Notes under the pieces: generated by a model
The model's input: the letters and a program-made list of their open reading frames with translations, nothing else
The model's database searches: none
What the model was told of the DNA's origin: nothing
Shown: piece after piece, positions 1 through 6,259 of the stretch
Position numbering within the stretch: position 1 is the stretch's first letter
Layout: each line of letters begins with the position of its first letter
DNA from: an uncultured Muribaculum sp.
Lineage (GTDB): Bacteria > Bacteroidota > Bacteroidia > Bacteroidales > Muribaculaceae
Direction of reading: 5' to 3'
Assembly (NCBI GenBank): GCA_947573015.1
Contig: CANPDS010000065.1
Span: 1-10,071 of the forward strand
DNA length: 10,071 nt
Position numbers and translations under genes: made by a program

Positions 1-682
1 GGGCTGTTATCTGTTTGGGGTGGGCTACAGCACCCCGAGCGAAGCCACTGTCATCACCACTACCATGCCACTGTGGGTAATGGTGCTCGCCGCGTTGATC
101 CTCAAGGAGCCGATCACATGGAAGAAGGCCATGGGTATCGTGCTTGGTGCTGCAGGGGCGCTTATTCTGGTGTTGACAGGCGCTGCACGGGCCACAGCCT
201 CTGGCAGCAATCCCATGCTCGGCGACTTCCTTGTGCTCACCGCGCAGTTTAGCTATGCACTGTATCTTACACTGTATAAGAACTTTATCGGGAAGTATAG
301 TCTGGTGACACTGATGCGGTGGATGTTTACATTCGCCTCATTCGCCATACTTCTCCCTTCTATACCGGAGATGACATCAACCGATTGGGGAGCTCTGTCG
401 GCTACTGAGTGGGGCGGCATAGCGTTCGTGGTGTTTGGCGGCACTTTCATTGCATATATATGTGTGATGATAGGGCAGAAAGCATTGCGTCCCACACTTG
501 TGGGTATGTACAACTACGTGCAACCCATCGTAGCCTCGGCGGTAGGCATATGGATGGGACTCGACACATTCACTCCGGTCAAGATTTTTGCTATCGCATT
601 GGTGTTTGGTGGCGTGTGGTTGGTCACAGTCAGCAAAGCGCGTCAGCACGGTCCTGCTCCGGTCGATGGCATTGATTGTTGA
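1..682 (+). CDS. EamA/DMT-family transporter, C-terminal part (cut by window start)
   Basis: The reading frame is open from the first bases of the window; the GTG at 20 is internal, because codons upstream (reading G-C-Y-L-F-G) continue the family pattern. About 226 residues are visible. They are strongly hydrophobic, with alternating membrane segments and short loops. The motif TPSEATVITTTMPLWV followed by LKEPITWKK is the typical end of the first EamA repeat, where the last helix leads into the conserved LxE(P) turn. The rest forms most of a second EamA repeat, including the GGTFIAYICV and QPIVASAVGIWMG helices. Full-length members have about 10 membrane helices and about 300 residues, so roughly the first quarter is missing. 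The family exports or imports small metabolites across the inner membrane; the substrate cannot be read from sequence. A 39-base gap separates it from rnz on the same strand, so they may be co-transcribed. Family assignment is secure, function is not. Confidence 0.88.
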   Translation, partial: GCYLFGVGYSTPSEATVITTTMPLWVMVLAALILKEPITWKKAMGIVLGAAGALILVLTGAARATASGSNPMLGDFLVLTAQFSYALYLTLYKNFIGKYSLVTLMRWMFTFASFAILLPSIPEMTSTDWGALSATEWGGIAFVVFGGTFIAYICVMIGQKALRPTLVGMYNYVQPIVASAVGIWMGLDTFTPVKIFAIALVFGGVWLVTVSKARQHGPAPVDGIDC

Positions 683-721
683 TAACATATTGATAAAACA
701 CACTCTTAGATACCTTAAGAT

Positions 722-1642
722 ATGGCTCAGTTTCAGATAAATTACCTCGGATGCGGCTCGGCCACGCCGACATTGCGCCACCTGCCGAGCTGCCAGGTGA
801 TTGACTTCCGCAACAATCTTATGATGGTCGATTGCGGAGAGGGGGCACAGCTATCCATGCGCAAGGCCCGGCTTAAATATTCGCGCCTTTCCCACATCTT
901 TCTGTCGCATCTTCATGGCGACCATTGCCTCGGCCTTCCGGGACTTCTGTCGACGATGGCTCTTACCGGCAAGGAGGGGGGGACGGTCACTATCCACACT
1001 TTCCGCGAGGGCGCCGAGGAGTTTGAGCGCATCATGCGGTTCTTTTGCCGGGAGACACCGTTCGACATACGCTACAATATCATCTCTCCCGGGGCCGACG
1101 ATGTGATATGGGAGTCAGACACATTGCAGGTGCGGGCATTTCCGCTCATACATCGGGTGCCTACCACTGGATTTATCTTCCGTGAGAAGCCCAAGCTGCG
1201 CCATATCATCGGCGATGCTGTGGCGTTTCATCAGGTGCCGGTGCGCGAGATCCGTTCAATCAAGGAAGGGGCCGATTTTGTGAAGCCCGACGGTACGGTC
1301 GTGCCTAATGCGTGGCTCACTTCGGATGCAGATCCGGCGATGAGCTATGCATACTGTTCCGACACTATATTCAGCGAGCGCGTGGCGCGTGCTGTCGAAG
1401 GTGTCGACACACTTTACCATGAGGCCACATATCTTGAACCGGAACGGGAGAAAGCTCATGCGCGGTTCCATTCCACTGCGGCCGAAGCTGCACGTGTGGC
1501 TCAGCTTGCCGGAGTGCGACGTCTTGTGCTCGGGCATTTCTCGAAGCAATATACCGACGAGGAGGGCCATCTTGCCGAGGCTCGTGCCATATTTCCCGAC
1601 ACCGTCACCGCTCACGAAGGGCTGCGCATCGATCTGCTGTAA
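722..1642 (+). CDS. rnz: Ribonuclease Z (tRNA 3' endonuclease)
   Basis: This metallo-beta-lactamase-fold endonuclease cuts the 3' trailer from precursor tRNAs, acting in the cytoplasm as a zinc-dependent homodimer. At 306 residues it matches the usual short bacterial RNase Z (about 300-320). The start region has the family opening (INYLGCGSATPT, residues 6-17). The metal-binding signature HLHGDH is at residues 63-68, a further metal histidine at H144 (PLIHRVPTTG), the bridging aspartate at D214 (YCSDT), H233-E234 in the LYHEATY motif, H250 in ARFHST, and the last metal histidine at H272 (LGHFS). All expected ligands are therefore present. The stretch around residues 150-195, rich in charged residues, corresponds to the flexible arm that holds precursor tRNA. 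tadA follows after 22 bases, which suggests a two-gene tRNA maturation unit. No Shine-Dalgarno is visible before the ATG, as is normal in Bacteroidota. Confidence 0.97.
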   Translation: MAQFQINYLGCGSATPTLRHLPSCQVIDFRNNLMMVDCGEGAQLSMRKARLKYSRLSHIFLSHLHGDHCLGLPGLLSTMALTGKEGGTVTIHTFREGAEEFERIMRFFCRETPFDIRYNIISPGADDVIWESDTLQVRAFPLIHRVPTTGFIFREKPKLRHIIGDAVAFHQVPVREIRSIKEGADFVKPDGTVVPNAWLTSDADPAMSYAYCSDTIFSERVARAVEGVDTLYHEATYLEPEREKAHARFHSTAAEAARVAQLAGVRRLVLGHFSKQYTDEEGHLAEARAIFPDTVTAHEGLRIDLL

Positions 1643-1664
1643 CGAACATCAATAAATTTTTATT

Positions 1665-2114
1665 ATGGATTCCCAAACACTTACCGACGAACGATGGATG
1701 CGCGTAGCGCTTGATGAGGCACGCGCCGCAATGGAGGCCGACGAGATACCGATCGGGGCGGTCATAGTGGCCGGTGGCCGTGTGATAGGACGTGGCCACA
1801 ATCTTACCGAGACACTGGGCGACGTCACCGCTCATGCCGAGATGCAGGCCATAACCGCAGCAGCCTCCACTCTTGGTGGAAAATATCTTCCCGATGCCAC
1901 TCTGTATGTCACCGTGGAGCCTTGCCCCATGTGTGCCGGAGCTATTGGCTGGAGCCAGTTGCGCAGGGTGGTATATGGCGCAGCCGATGTCAAGCGGGGC
2001 TATACGCAGATCATGGCCCGTTCCCCCTTCCATCCGAAGTGCACGGTGACATCAGGCGTTCTCGCCGGGGAATGCTCCGCGCTCATGCGGGCGTTCTTTT
2101 CATCCAAGCGCTGA
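1665..2114 (+). CDS. tadA: tRNA-specific adenosine deaminase (A34 to inosine)
   Basis: TadA deaminates adenosine 34 in the anticodon of tRNA-Arg(ACG), giving inosine. The 149-residue protein is a complete cytidine-deaminase-fold enzyme. The zinc ligand and proton shuttle are in HAEMQAI (H57, E59), and the two cysteine ligands are in EPCPMCAGAI (C87, C90). The N-terminal WMRVALDEARAAMEADEIPIGAV and the C-terminal HPKCTVTSGVLAGECSALMRAFF match TadA rather than free-base guanine or cytosine deaminases: the helix ending ECSALMRAFF is a TadA feature that contributes to tRNA binding. It starts 22 bases after rnz on the same strand and ends 53 bases before a strong hairpin terminator, so it is probably the last gene of that unit. 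A broader nucleoside deaminase role is the main alternative, but less likely. Confidence 0.93.
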   Translation: MDSQTLTDERWMRVALDEARAAMEADEIPIGAVIVAGGRVIGRGHNLTETLGDVTAHAEMQAITAAASTLGGKYLPDATLYVTVEPCPMCAGAIGWSQLRRVVYGAADVKRGYTQIMARSPFHPKCTVTSGVLAGECSALMRAFFSSKR

Positions 2115-2138
2115 GTGCCACACAAGTGGTAGAAGTAC

Positions 2139-2174
2139 CTTCATAATATAAGTAGAAATAACTTCATAATATAA
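2139..2174. repeat. Short direct repeat, two copies of a 13-mer
   Basis: CTTCATAATATAA occurs at 2139-2151 and again at 2162-2174, 23 bases apart start to start. The second copy overlaps the left arm of the terminator hairpin. It lies between the tadA stop codon and the terminator. It may be a small local duplication; no function is evident. Confidence 0.6.
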
Positions 2175-2215
2175 AAGGTGCTGTAAAATCGTGATTTTAC
2201 AGCACCTTTTATATT
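2168..2215. terminator. Long bidirectional hairpin terminator between convergent tadA and fabG
   Basis: The arms 2168-2190 and 2193-2215 are perfectly complementary over 23 base pairs, leaving a 2-base centre (a real loop would be about 4 bases). The core GGTGCTGTAAAATC pairs with GATTTTACAGCACC. It is flanked by an A-run on the left and a T-run on the right, so it reads as an intrinsic terminator on either strand. It lies between the ends of tadA (2114) and fabG (2240), where a shared terminator is expected. Confidence 0.9.
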
Positions 2216-2239
2216 GTTGTTGATATTGCTGAGTGATGA

Positions 2240-2986
2240 TTACATGTTCATGCCGCCATCTACCTGGATCACCTGGCCTGATACATAGGATGACATGTCG
2301 GAGGCGAGGAACACAGCCACGTTGGCGATATCCTCTACCTTGCCGCCACGGCGCAGGGGGATCTTCTTAACCCACTCGGCACGCACGTCATCGGGCAGAG
2401 CTGCTGTCATGGCTGTCTCGATAAAGCCCGGAGCGATGGCGTTGGCGCGGATACCGCGTGAGCCTACTTCCTGTGCTATCGACTTGGCGAGGGCGATGAG
2501 GCCTGCCTTCGAAGCGGCATAGTTCGACTGGCCTGCGTTGCCATGTACGCCTACCACTGAAGCCATGTTGATGATTGAGCCGCTGCGCTGACGGAGCATG
2601 ATGGGGAGAACAGCGTTGATAAAGTTGAATGCGCTCTTGAGGTTGACGGCGATAACGGCGTCCCACTGGGCTTCTGTCATACGCATCATGAGGCCATCCT
2701 TTGTGATGCCGGCGTTGTTTACGAGGATATCGATAGAGCCGAAATCCTTATGCACTTCTGCCACTACATCCTTGGTCTGATTGAAATCAGCAGCGTTTGA
2801 GGCATAGCCTTTTACCTTTACTCCGAGAGCTTCGATCTCCTTCTCGGTAGCCTTGCCGTTCTCGTCGATAACGAGGTCGGTGAATGCGATGTTGGCGCCT
2901 TCGGCTGCGAAGCGGAGGGCGAGGGCCTTGCCGATACCACGTGCGGCACCGGTTATGAGTGCGGTCTTACCTTCTAACAGTTTCAT
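2240..2986 (-). CDS. fabG: 3-oxoacyl-[acyl-carrier-protein] reductase (SDR family)
   Basis: FabG reduces 3-oxoacyl-ACP to 3-hydroxyacyl-ACP with NADPH, the first reduction of each fatty-acid elongation cycle, in the cytoplasm. The 248-residue protein is a classical short-chain dehydrogenase of the usual length. The cofactor-binding TGAARGIG is at residues 12-19, NNAG at 90-93, and the catalytic tetrad is N115, S143, Y156 and K160 (in MASVVG and NYAASKAG). PGFIETAM (186-193) and the closing YVSGQVIQVDGGMNM are FabG hallmarks. It is the last gene of a minus-strand cluster, 65 bases after the ketoacyl synthase III gene, which makes the condensing enzyme's 3-oxoacyl-ACP product. A good promoter lies in and just before that 65-base gap, so it can probably be transcribed independently. 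Whether this is the only housekeeping FabG of the genome or a paralogue tied to this cluster cannot be told from the window. Confidence 0.95.
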   Translation of the reverse strand: MKLLEGKTALITGAARGIGKALALRFAAEGANIAFTDLVIDENGKATEKEIEALGVKVKGYASNAADFNQTKDVVAEVHKDFGSIDILVNNAGITKDGLMMRMTEAQWDAVIAVNLKSAFNFINAVLPIMLRQRSGSIINMASVVGVHGNAGQSNYAASKAGLIALAKSIAQEVGSRGIRANAIAPGFIETAMTAALPDDVRAEWVKKIPLRRGGKVEDIANVAVFLASDMSSYVSGQVIQVDGGMNM

Positions 2987-3035
2987 GTCTTTATAGAATA
3001 TATAATTGGTTTGTTGGATATGCGATATTACAGTG

Positions 3036-3067
3036 CAAAAGTACGAATTTATTATATTTCAACCAAG
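3036..3067 (-). promoter_or_regulatory. Internal promoter for fabG
   Basis: Read on the minus strand, TACTTTTG (3043 to 3036) fits the Bacteroidota -7 consensus TAnnTTTG. A -33 element CTTG (3067 to 3064, consensus TTTG) lies exactly 20 bases upstream. The -33 element is inside the last codons of the ketoacyl synthase gene. Transcription would start about 3029-3032, giving a leader of roughly 45 bases before the fabG ATG. The pattern match is seen directly; activity is inferred. Confidence 0.65.
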
Positions 3068-3996
3068 AATGCGCCGCACGAATAGCCGCCGCCGAACACG
3101 GTGAGGCCTACACGCTCCCCTTTTTTGAAGCGGTTGCGGTTTTGGGCGAACACAAGAGCGCATGAGGCTGATCCGGTGTTGCCAAGTTCCTCTATGTTGT
3201 TGAGGAAATGGTCATCGCTGAGTTCGAGCTGATGGGCCACCTGTGCCACGATACGCTTGTTGGCTTGATGGGTTATGATGTAGTCAAGTTCTCCGGGGGT
3301 GATACCTATCGGCTTGGTCACGGCATCGAGGGCGCGGATCATCTGCTGGCAGGCGTTGACGAATACGTCGCGGCCGTCGGGCATAGCTATGCCACCCTCC
3401 TTCGGGCGCAGTATCACTCCCTCGGGTCCTTTGCCTACATTGCCCAGACCGCATGTGTAGATGTCGGTCACCTTCACATCGGTATCGGCTACCTTGTCGG
3501 CCGAGAGGAAGAAAGCCACTGCGGCGTCGCCCCACAAGTGTCCGGCCTTGGGATCTGACTCGTTGGAATAATATGTGTTGTGCTCTGAGCATATAAGCAG
3601 GGCCTTGTGGGCCTTGCCCGACTTGAAGTACGCATCGACAATCTCAAGGCCGTTGACAAATGAGGAGCATGCCGCACTGCAATATACAGCCTTGGCACCG
3701 TCAATGTTGTATTTCTGTTGGGCTACATGGGCCAGGGTGGCCACGGTATCGTAAGGAGAGTATGACGCGCTTACTATCAGGTCCACATCCTGTATCGGGT
3801 AGGGGAGCGATTTGAGTGCGTCGGCGATGGCATCGAGGCCCATGGAGTTGTGTCCCTCCCCTTCGCCGGCTTTCGAGCGGGTAAGGATACCGGTACGTTT
3901 CTGTATCCATTCGCTGGTTAGTCCGTTTACGTTGAGGAAATAGTCGTTGTCCACACGTGCTTCAGGCACGTAGTATCCGGTGGCGTTGATGTACAT
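3052..3996 (-). CDS. 3-oxoacyl-ACP synthase III (FabH-like condensing enzyme)
   Basis: KAS III enzymes condense a short acyl-CoA primer with malonyl-ACP to start fatty-acid synthesis. The 314-residue protein has the whole thiolase-fold pattern. SEWIQKRTGI (28-37) is the N-terminal KAS III signature, the nucleophile is C110 in YCSAACSSFVNG, and the Cys-His-Asn triad is completed by H243 (THQANKRI) and N273 (ELGNTGSAS). The C-terminal FGGGYSCGAFLVEI is the usual closing motif. It sits between tetR (49-base gap) and fabG (65-base gap), which makes the next enzyme in the cycle. The usual housekeeping fabH of Bacteroidota tends to lie beside rpmF or plsX, which are absent here, so this may be a second, specialised KAS III with a different primer preference; that is inference. 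I leave the symbol blank because FabH homologues with other roles share all these residues. The ATG at 3996 gives a normal N-terminus. Confidence 0.93.
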   Translation of the reverse strand: MYINATGYYVPEARVDNDYFLNVNGLTSEWIQKRTGILTRSKAGEGEGHNSMGLDAIADALKSLPYPIQDVDLIVSASYSPYDTVATLAHVAQQKYNIDGAKAVYCSAACSSFVNGLEIVDAYFKSGKAHKALLICSEHNTYYSNESDPKAGHLWGDAAVAFFLSADKVADTDVKVTDIYTCGLGNVGKGPEGVILRPKEGGIAMPDGRDVFVNACQQMIRALDAVTKPIGITPGELDYIITHQANKRIVAQVAHQLELSDDHFLNNIEELGNTGSASCALVFAQNRNRFKKGERVGLTVFGGGYSCGAFLVEI

Positions 3997-4045
3997 ATCT
4001 CTTTATTTTTGTATTTAGGTAGTTTTATTTGGTTTGGTATTGCTG

Positions 4046-4657
4046 TCAGTTTTGCTGCGCAGGTGGCTGCGATGTGATGGCCGACAGAATGAAACTCTTG
4101 GCCTGTTCGCGTACTTTGTCCGGATCGATTCCGTAGAATGCGTAATTGTTGCGCATCACCGAAAGCTCGATTCCCTGAAACATCATTATCATACCTACAA
4201 AGGCATTGTCGATGCTTTTACGTGTGAACAGGCCCATGGCCACTCCGTCATCCATGATTTTGTGGAGCATCTCAAGCTCTTTCTCCACAGCGAGATTGCG
4301 GATGCGTTCCATGCGGCGAACGTCGCGCACCATCAGGGTGCGCAACACCGGGCTTTCCCGCTCGCGGCGTATGGTCTCCTCTACAATATCGATGCGCACA
4401 TCCACAAACTTCATCAGCTTTTCCAGCGGATCCATATCTATGGCGAATATCTCGCGCAGACGGCCTACAACCTGCTCGCTCTCTTTCTCAATGACGGCGT
4501 TGTAGATCTCACGCTTGTTTTTGAAGTAGGTGTAGATGGTGCGCCGTCCTTTCTCTGAGGCTGTGGCGATATCGCTCATTGTAGTATTCTCTATGCCTTT
4601 GTGGGCAAAGAGTTGTCGGGCTACCTCAATTAGCTTTTCACGAGTCTTGCTGGCCAT
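4046..4657 (-). CDS. TetR/AcrR-family transcriptional regulator
   Basis: This is a 203-residue protein of normal TetR-family length. Residues 5-50 form the conserved N-terminal DNA-binding domain: REKLIEVARQLFAHKGIENTTM, then DIATASEKGRRTIYTYFKNKREI, which holds the helix-turn-helix and the recognition helix ending in the typical YxYFxxK turn. Residues 60-195 are helical and variable, forming the expected ligand-binding and dimerisation domain. It is the first gene of a minus-strand cluster with a ketoacyl-ACP synthase III and fabG. By analogy with FabR and other lipid-sensing TetR proteins, it may sense an acyl-CoA or acyl-ACP and control this unit; ligand and targets are inference. An imperfect palindrome at 4712-4728 in the divergent region towards dacB is a candidate operator for autoregulation. 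Confidence 0.92.
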   Translation of the reverse strand: MASKTREKLIEVARQLFAHKGIENTTMSDIATASEKGRRTIYTYFKNKREIYNAVIEKESEQVVGRLREIFAIDMDPLEKLMKFVDVRIDIVEETIRRERESPVLRTLMVRDVRRMERIRNLAVEKELEMLHKIMDDGVAMGLFTRKSIDNAFVGMIMMFQGIELSVMRNNYAFYGIDPDKVREQAKSFILSAITSQPPAQQN

Positions 4658-4686
4658 CGATATTGCACATTTTTTCTATTAGTGTG

Positions 4687-4719
4687 CGAATTTAATCATT
4701 TTCTCTAAAATATGTGCAA
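4687..4719 (-). promoter_or_regulatory. Possible promoter of the tetR-KASIII-fabG cluster
   Basis: On the minus strand TAAATTCG (4694 to 4687) matches 7 of 8 positions of the Bacteroidota -7 element, with TTG (4719 to 4717) about 22 bases upstream. The spacing is slightly long and one -7 base is off, so this is a weak prediction. It would give a start about 4681 and a leader of about 24 bases. The candidate operator at 4712-4728 would overlap its -33 element. Confidence 0.35.
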
Positions 4720-4728
4720 CGCGTACAT
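4712..4728. promoter_or_regulatory. Candidate TetR operator (imperfect palindrome)
   Basis: ATGTGC, five bases, GTACAT: the arms match at 5 of 6 positions, giving a 17-base two-fold symmetric site of the size TetR dimers bind. A related element ATTGCACAT lies at 4662-4670 (reverse complement ATGTGCAAT) and GTGCAAT at 4738-4744, so GTGCAA-type half-sites recur through the tetR/dacB intergenic region. The assignment to this TetR protein rests on position only. Confidence 0.35.
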
Positions 4729-4749
4729 TATAAATTGGTGCAATTGAGC

Positions 4750-4757
4750 TAATTTTG
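4750..4757 (+). promoter_or_regulatory. -7 element directly before dacB
   Basis: TAATTTTG fits TAnnTTTG exactly and ends only four bases before the dacB ATG at 4762. No TTTG or TTG is found 19-21 bases upstream, so the promoter is incomplete by the usual rule. If used, transcription would begin at or within a few bases of the start codon, producing a leaderless or nearly leaderless mRNA. Confidence 0.35.
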
Positions 4758-4761
4758 GAGT

Positions 4762-6006
4762 ATGTATAGATATGTAGCCAAGGTCCGTAGATTTTTTGCG
4801 GTAATATATTTCATATGTGTGGCGCTCCTGATGGATGGTGCGTCGCCCTTTGCGTTTCCTTCATCGGATGGTGCGTCGGTAGGGGTATTCATGGTGCGTT
4901 TGCGCGATGGTGCTGAGATTGCGGCATATGATGCCGACAGGCTGTTGGTGCCGGCGTCGGTTACTAAATGTCTTACTGCCGCTACTGCCCAGTTGTCGCT
5001 CCCTGCGGATTTCTCGTTCGTTACAGCGCTTCAGCGGGTGGGCGACATATCAGCCAGGGGTATTTTGGAGGGAGATCTCAGAATAGTGGGTGGATACGAT
5101 CCTACGCTTGGCTCACGTTTTTTTGATGACAGGGAGTCGTTCGCCTCATGGGCATTGCGCGTATTGTCCGATGTGGGGATGGAAAAGATTGGTGGAAAGG
5201 TATGCACTTATCCTGAGGATCAGCCCTTGGATGCATTGTCGCCCTATTGGTTGCTTGAGGATATCGATTGGGAATATGGTGCCGGGTGCTATCCTCTCAA
5301 CTATAAGGACAATTCTTATCCAGGAAGTGATGGACGTGTGGCCGATGTAGACCCGGCTGCAACGTTGTGCGACGAGTTGTGCGCACGCCTGAAAGGTGCG
5401 GGTATTGAAGTTATGGATGAGGATATAGAGTTGCCGTCTGATTCGCTTGTGGTGGCTGTGGGTGATATACTCGGTGAATATCATTCTCCTCTGCGCGATG
5501 AGATATTGCGTGTGATGATGCACCGCAGCGACAATCTCTATGCCGAGGCTATGCTGAGGGCGCCGTTGCTTGCCTCGATGCCTGTCGGCAGTATTACGGC
5601 AAAGAAGGCGCTTGCGGCGCAGGCTGATGTGTGGAAGGCCCGCGGCGTCGATCTTGCGAAGGGCAGAGTGACTGATGGTTCCGGGCTGGCTCCGGTCAAC
5701 CGGCTGTCGGCGCGGTTGCTTTGCTCTGTGCTCCGGTCGATGGCGCGAAGCAGGGAGTATGTCGGACTTTTTCCGATTGCAGCTCGCGAGGGCACTGTCA
5801 AGAGCTTTCTGCGCGGCACTCCATTGGCGGGCCGCATGGCCGTCAAGTCGGGAAGCATGACAGGGGTGCTATGCTATGCCGGGTATCTCCTTGATTCTCA
5901 CGGATCACCTACCCATGTCGTGGTGGTGATGGTCAATGGTTTTACTTGCCCATCCTCCTCTGTGCGTAGTGCTATAGAGAAATACTTACGTAATAAGTTA
6001 CCTTGA
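4762..6006 (+). CDS. dacB: D-alanyl-D-alanine carboxypeptidase/endopeptidase, PBP4 type (peptidase S13)
   Basis: PBP4-type enzymes remove the terminal D-Ala from peptidoglycan stem peptides and can cut peptide cross-links in the periplasm. Residues 1-31 form a signal peptide: a basic start ending VRR, the hydrophobic stretch FFAVIYFICVALLM, then ASPFA. The three penicillin-binding motifs are complete: SVTK at 66-69 with the acylating serine S66 and K69, SDN at 256-258, and KSG at 362-364 (a common variant of KTG). The S13 motif DGSGL is at 305-309. The inserted domain between the first and second motifs (about 85-240) contains PYWLLEDIDWEYGAG, typical of Bacteroidota members. At 414 residues it is somewhat shorter than the E. 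coli enzyme. The ATG at 4762 is needed to keep the signal peptide. It is divergent from tetR and followed by a long intergenic gap, so it is probably transcribed alone. Confidence 0.93.
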   Translation: MYRYVAKVRRFFAVIYFICVALLMDGASPFAFPSSDGASVGVFMVRLRDGAEIAAYDADRLLVPASVTKCLTAATAQLSLPADFSFVTALQRVGDISARGILEGDLRIVGGYDPTLGSRFFDDRESFASWALRVLSDVGMEKIGGKVCTYPEDQPLDALSPYWLLEDIDWEYGAGCYPLNYKDNSYPGSDGRVADVDPAATLCDELCARLKGAGIEVMDEDIELPSDSLVVAVGDILGEYHSPLRDEILRVMMHRSDNLYAEAMLRAPLLASMPVGSITAKKALAAQADVWKARGVDLAKGRVTDGSGLAPVNRLSARLLCSVLRSMARSREYVGLFPIAAREGTVKSFLRGTPLAGRMAVKSGSMTGVLCYAGYLLDSHGSPTHVVVVMVNGFTCPSSSVRSAIEKYLRNKLP

Positions 6007-6201
6007 TGGTTGCACGGACATTATGATTATTGTATCCTATTTGGCAACTATGAAAGTTCATTTGTAGATTAATATGTATACTTTCACCTTTTGGTTTGTT
6101 GTAGTTGCGATGTGATTTTGTTGGTTTATTATTGTTATGGAAATATTTTCATGTGTTAAATATTTGGTATTTAATGTGTTATTATAATGTTGCTAGAAAA
6201 T
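6007..6201. other. AT-rich intergenic stretch after dacB
   Basis: No convincing gene is present on either strand. TGAAAGT (6051-6057) and ACTTTCA (6080-6086) form a 7-base inverted repeat with a 22-base loop, followed by CCTTTTGG; this is at best a weak terminator for dacB. The remainder, up to the palindrome and promoter of the porin gene, is T-rich with many TTTG and TATT runs and no further structure I can support. Confidence 0.5.
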
Positions 6202-6215
6202 ATGTTTTAAAACAT
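6202..6215. promoter_or_regulatory. Perfect 14-base palindrome upstream of the porin promoter
   Basis: ATGTTTTAAAACAT is identical to its reverse complement. It ends nine bases before the -33 element of the porin promoter, so its centre would lie about 53 bases upstream of the predicted transcription start. That is a plausible place for an activator or repressor dimer. The binding protein is unknown. Confidence 0.5.
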
Positions 6216-6224
6216 GTATATTTG

Positions 6225-6256
6225 TTTGGTTTCTATTTGAAAGGATGTTAATTTTG
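6225..6256 (+). promoter_or_regulatory. Consensus Bacteroidota promoter for the porin/propeller unit
   Basis: TTTG at 6225-6228 and TAATTTTG at 6249-6256 match both promoter elements perfectly, with a spacer of exactly 20 bases. Transcription would start about 6260-6263, leaving a leader of roughly 210 bases before the porin ATG at 6472. The pattern is seen directly; use in the cell is inferred. Confidence 0.75.
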
Positions 6257-6259
6257 GAT

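Noticed and set aside
690..718. Possible rnz promoter (TTG at 690-692, TACCTTAA at 711-718)
   Set aside because: Only 6 of 8 bases match the -7 consensus and the spacer is 18 bases. Co-transcription with the upstream transporter is equally likely.
377..781. Minus-strand open frame spanning the end of the EamA gene and the start of rnz
   Set aside because: It overlaps two confidently identified genes in antisense, and its product is Cys/His/Arg-rich without family resemblance.
4034..4558. Open frame of 174 codons on the plus strand, antisense to tetR
   Set aside because: It lies wholly opposite a clear TetR gene, its protein is rich in His and Leu in the way expected from antisense reading, and it has no promoter or recognisable domain.
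6217..6224. TATATTTG as an alternative -7 element for the porin
   Set aside because: It fits TAnnTTTG, but the nearest TTG (6190-6192) is 24 bases away, while the element at 6249-6256 has a perfect TTTG at 20 bases.
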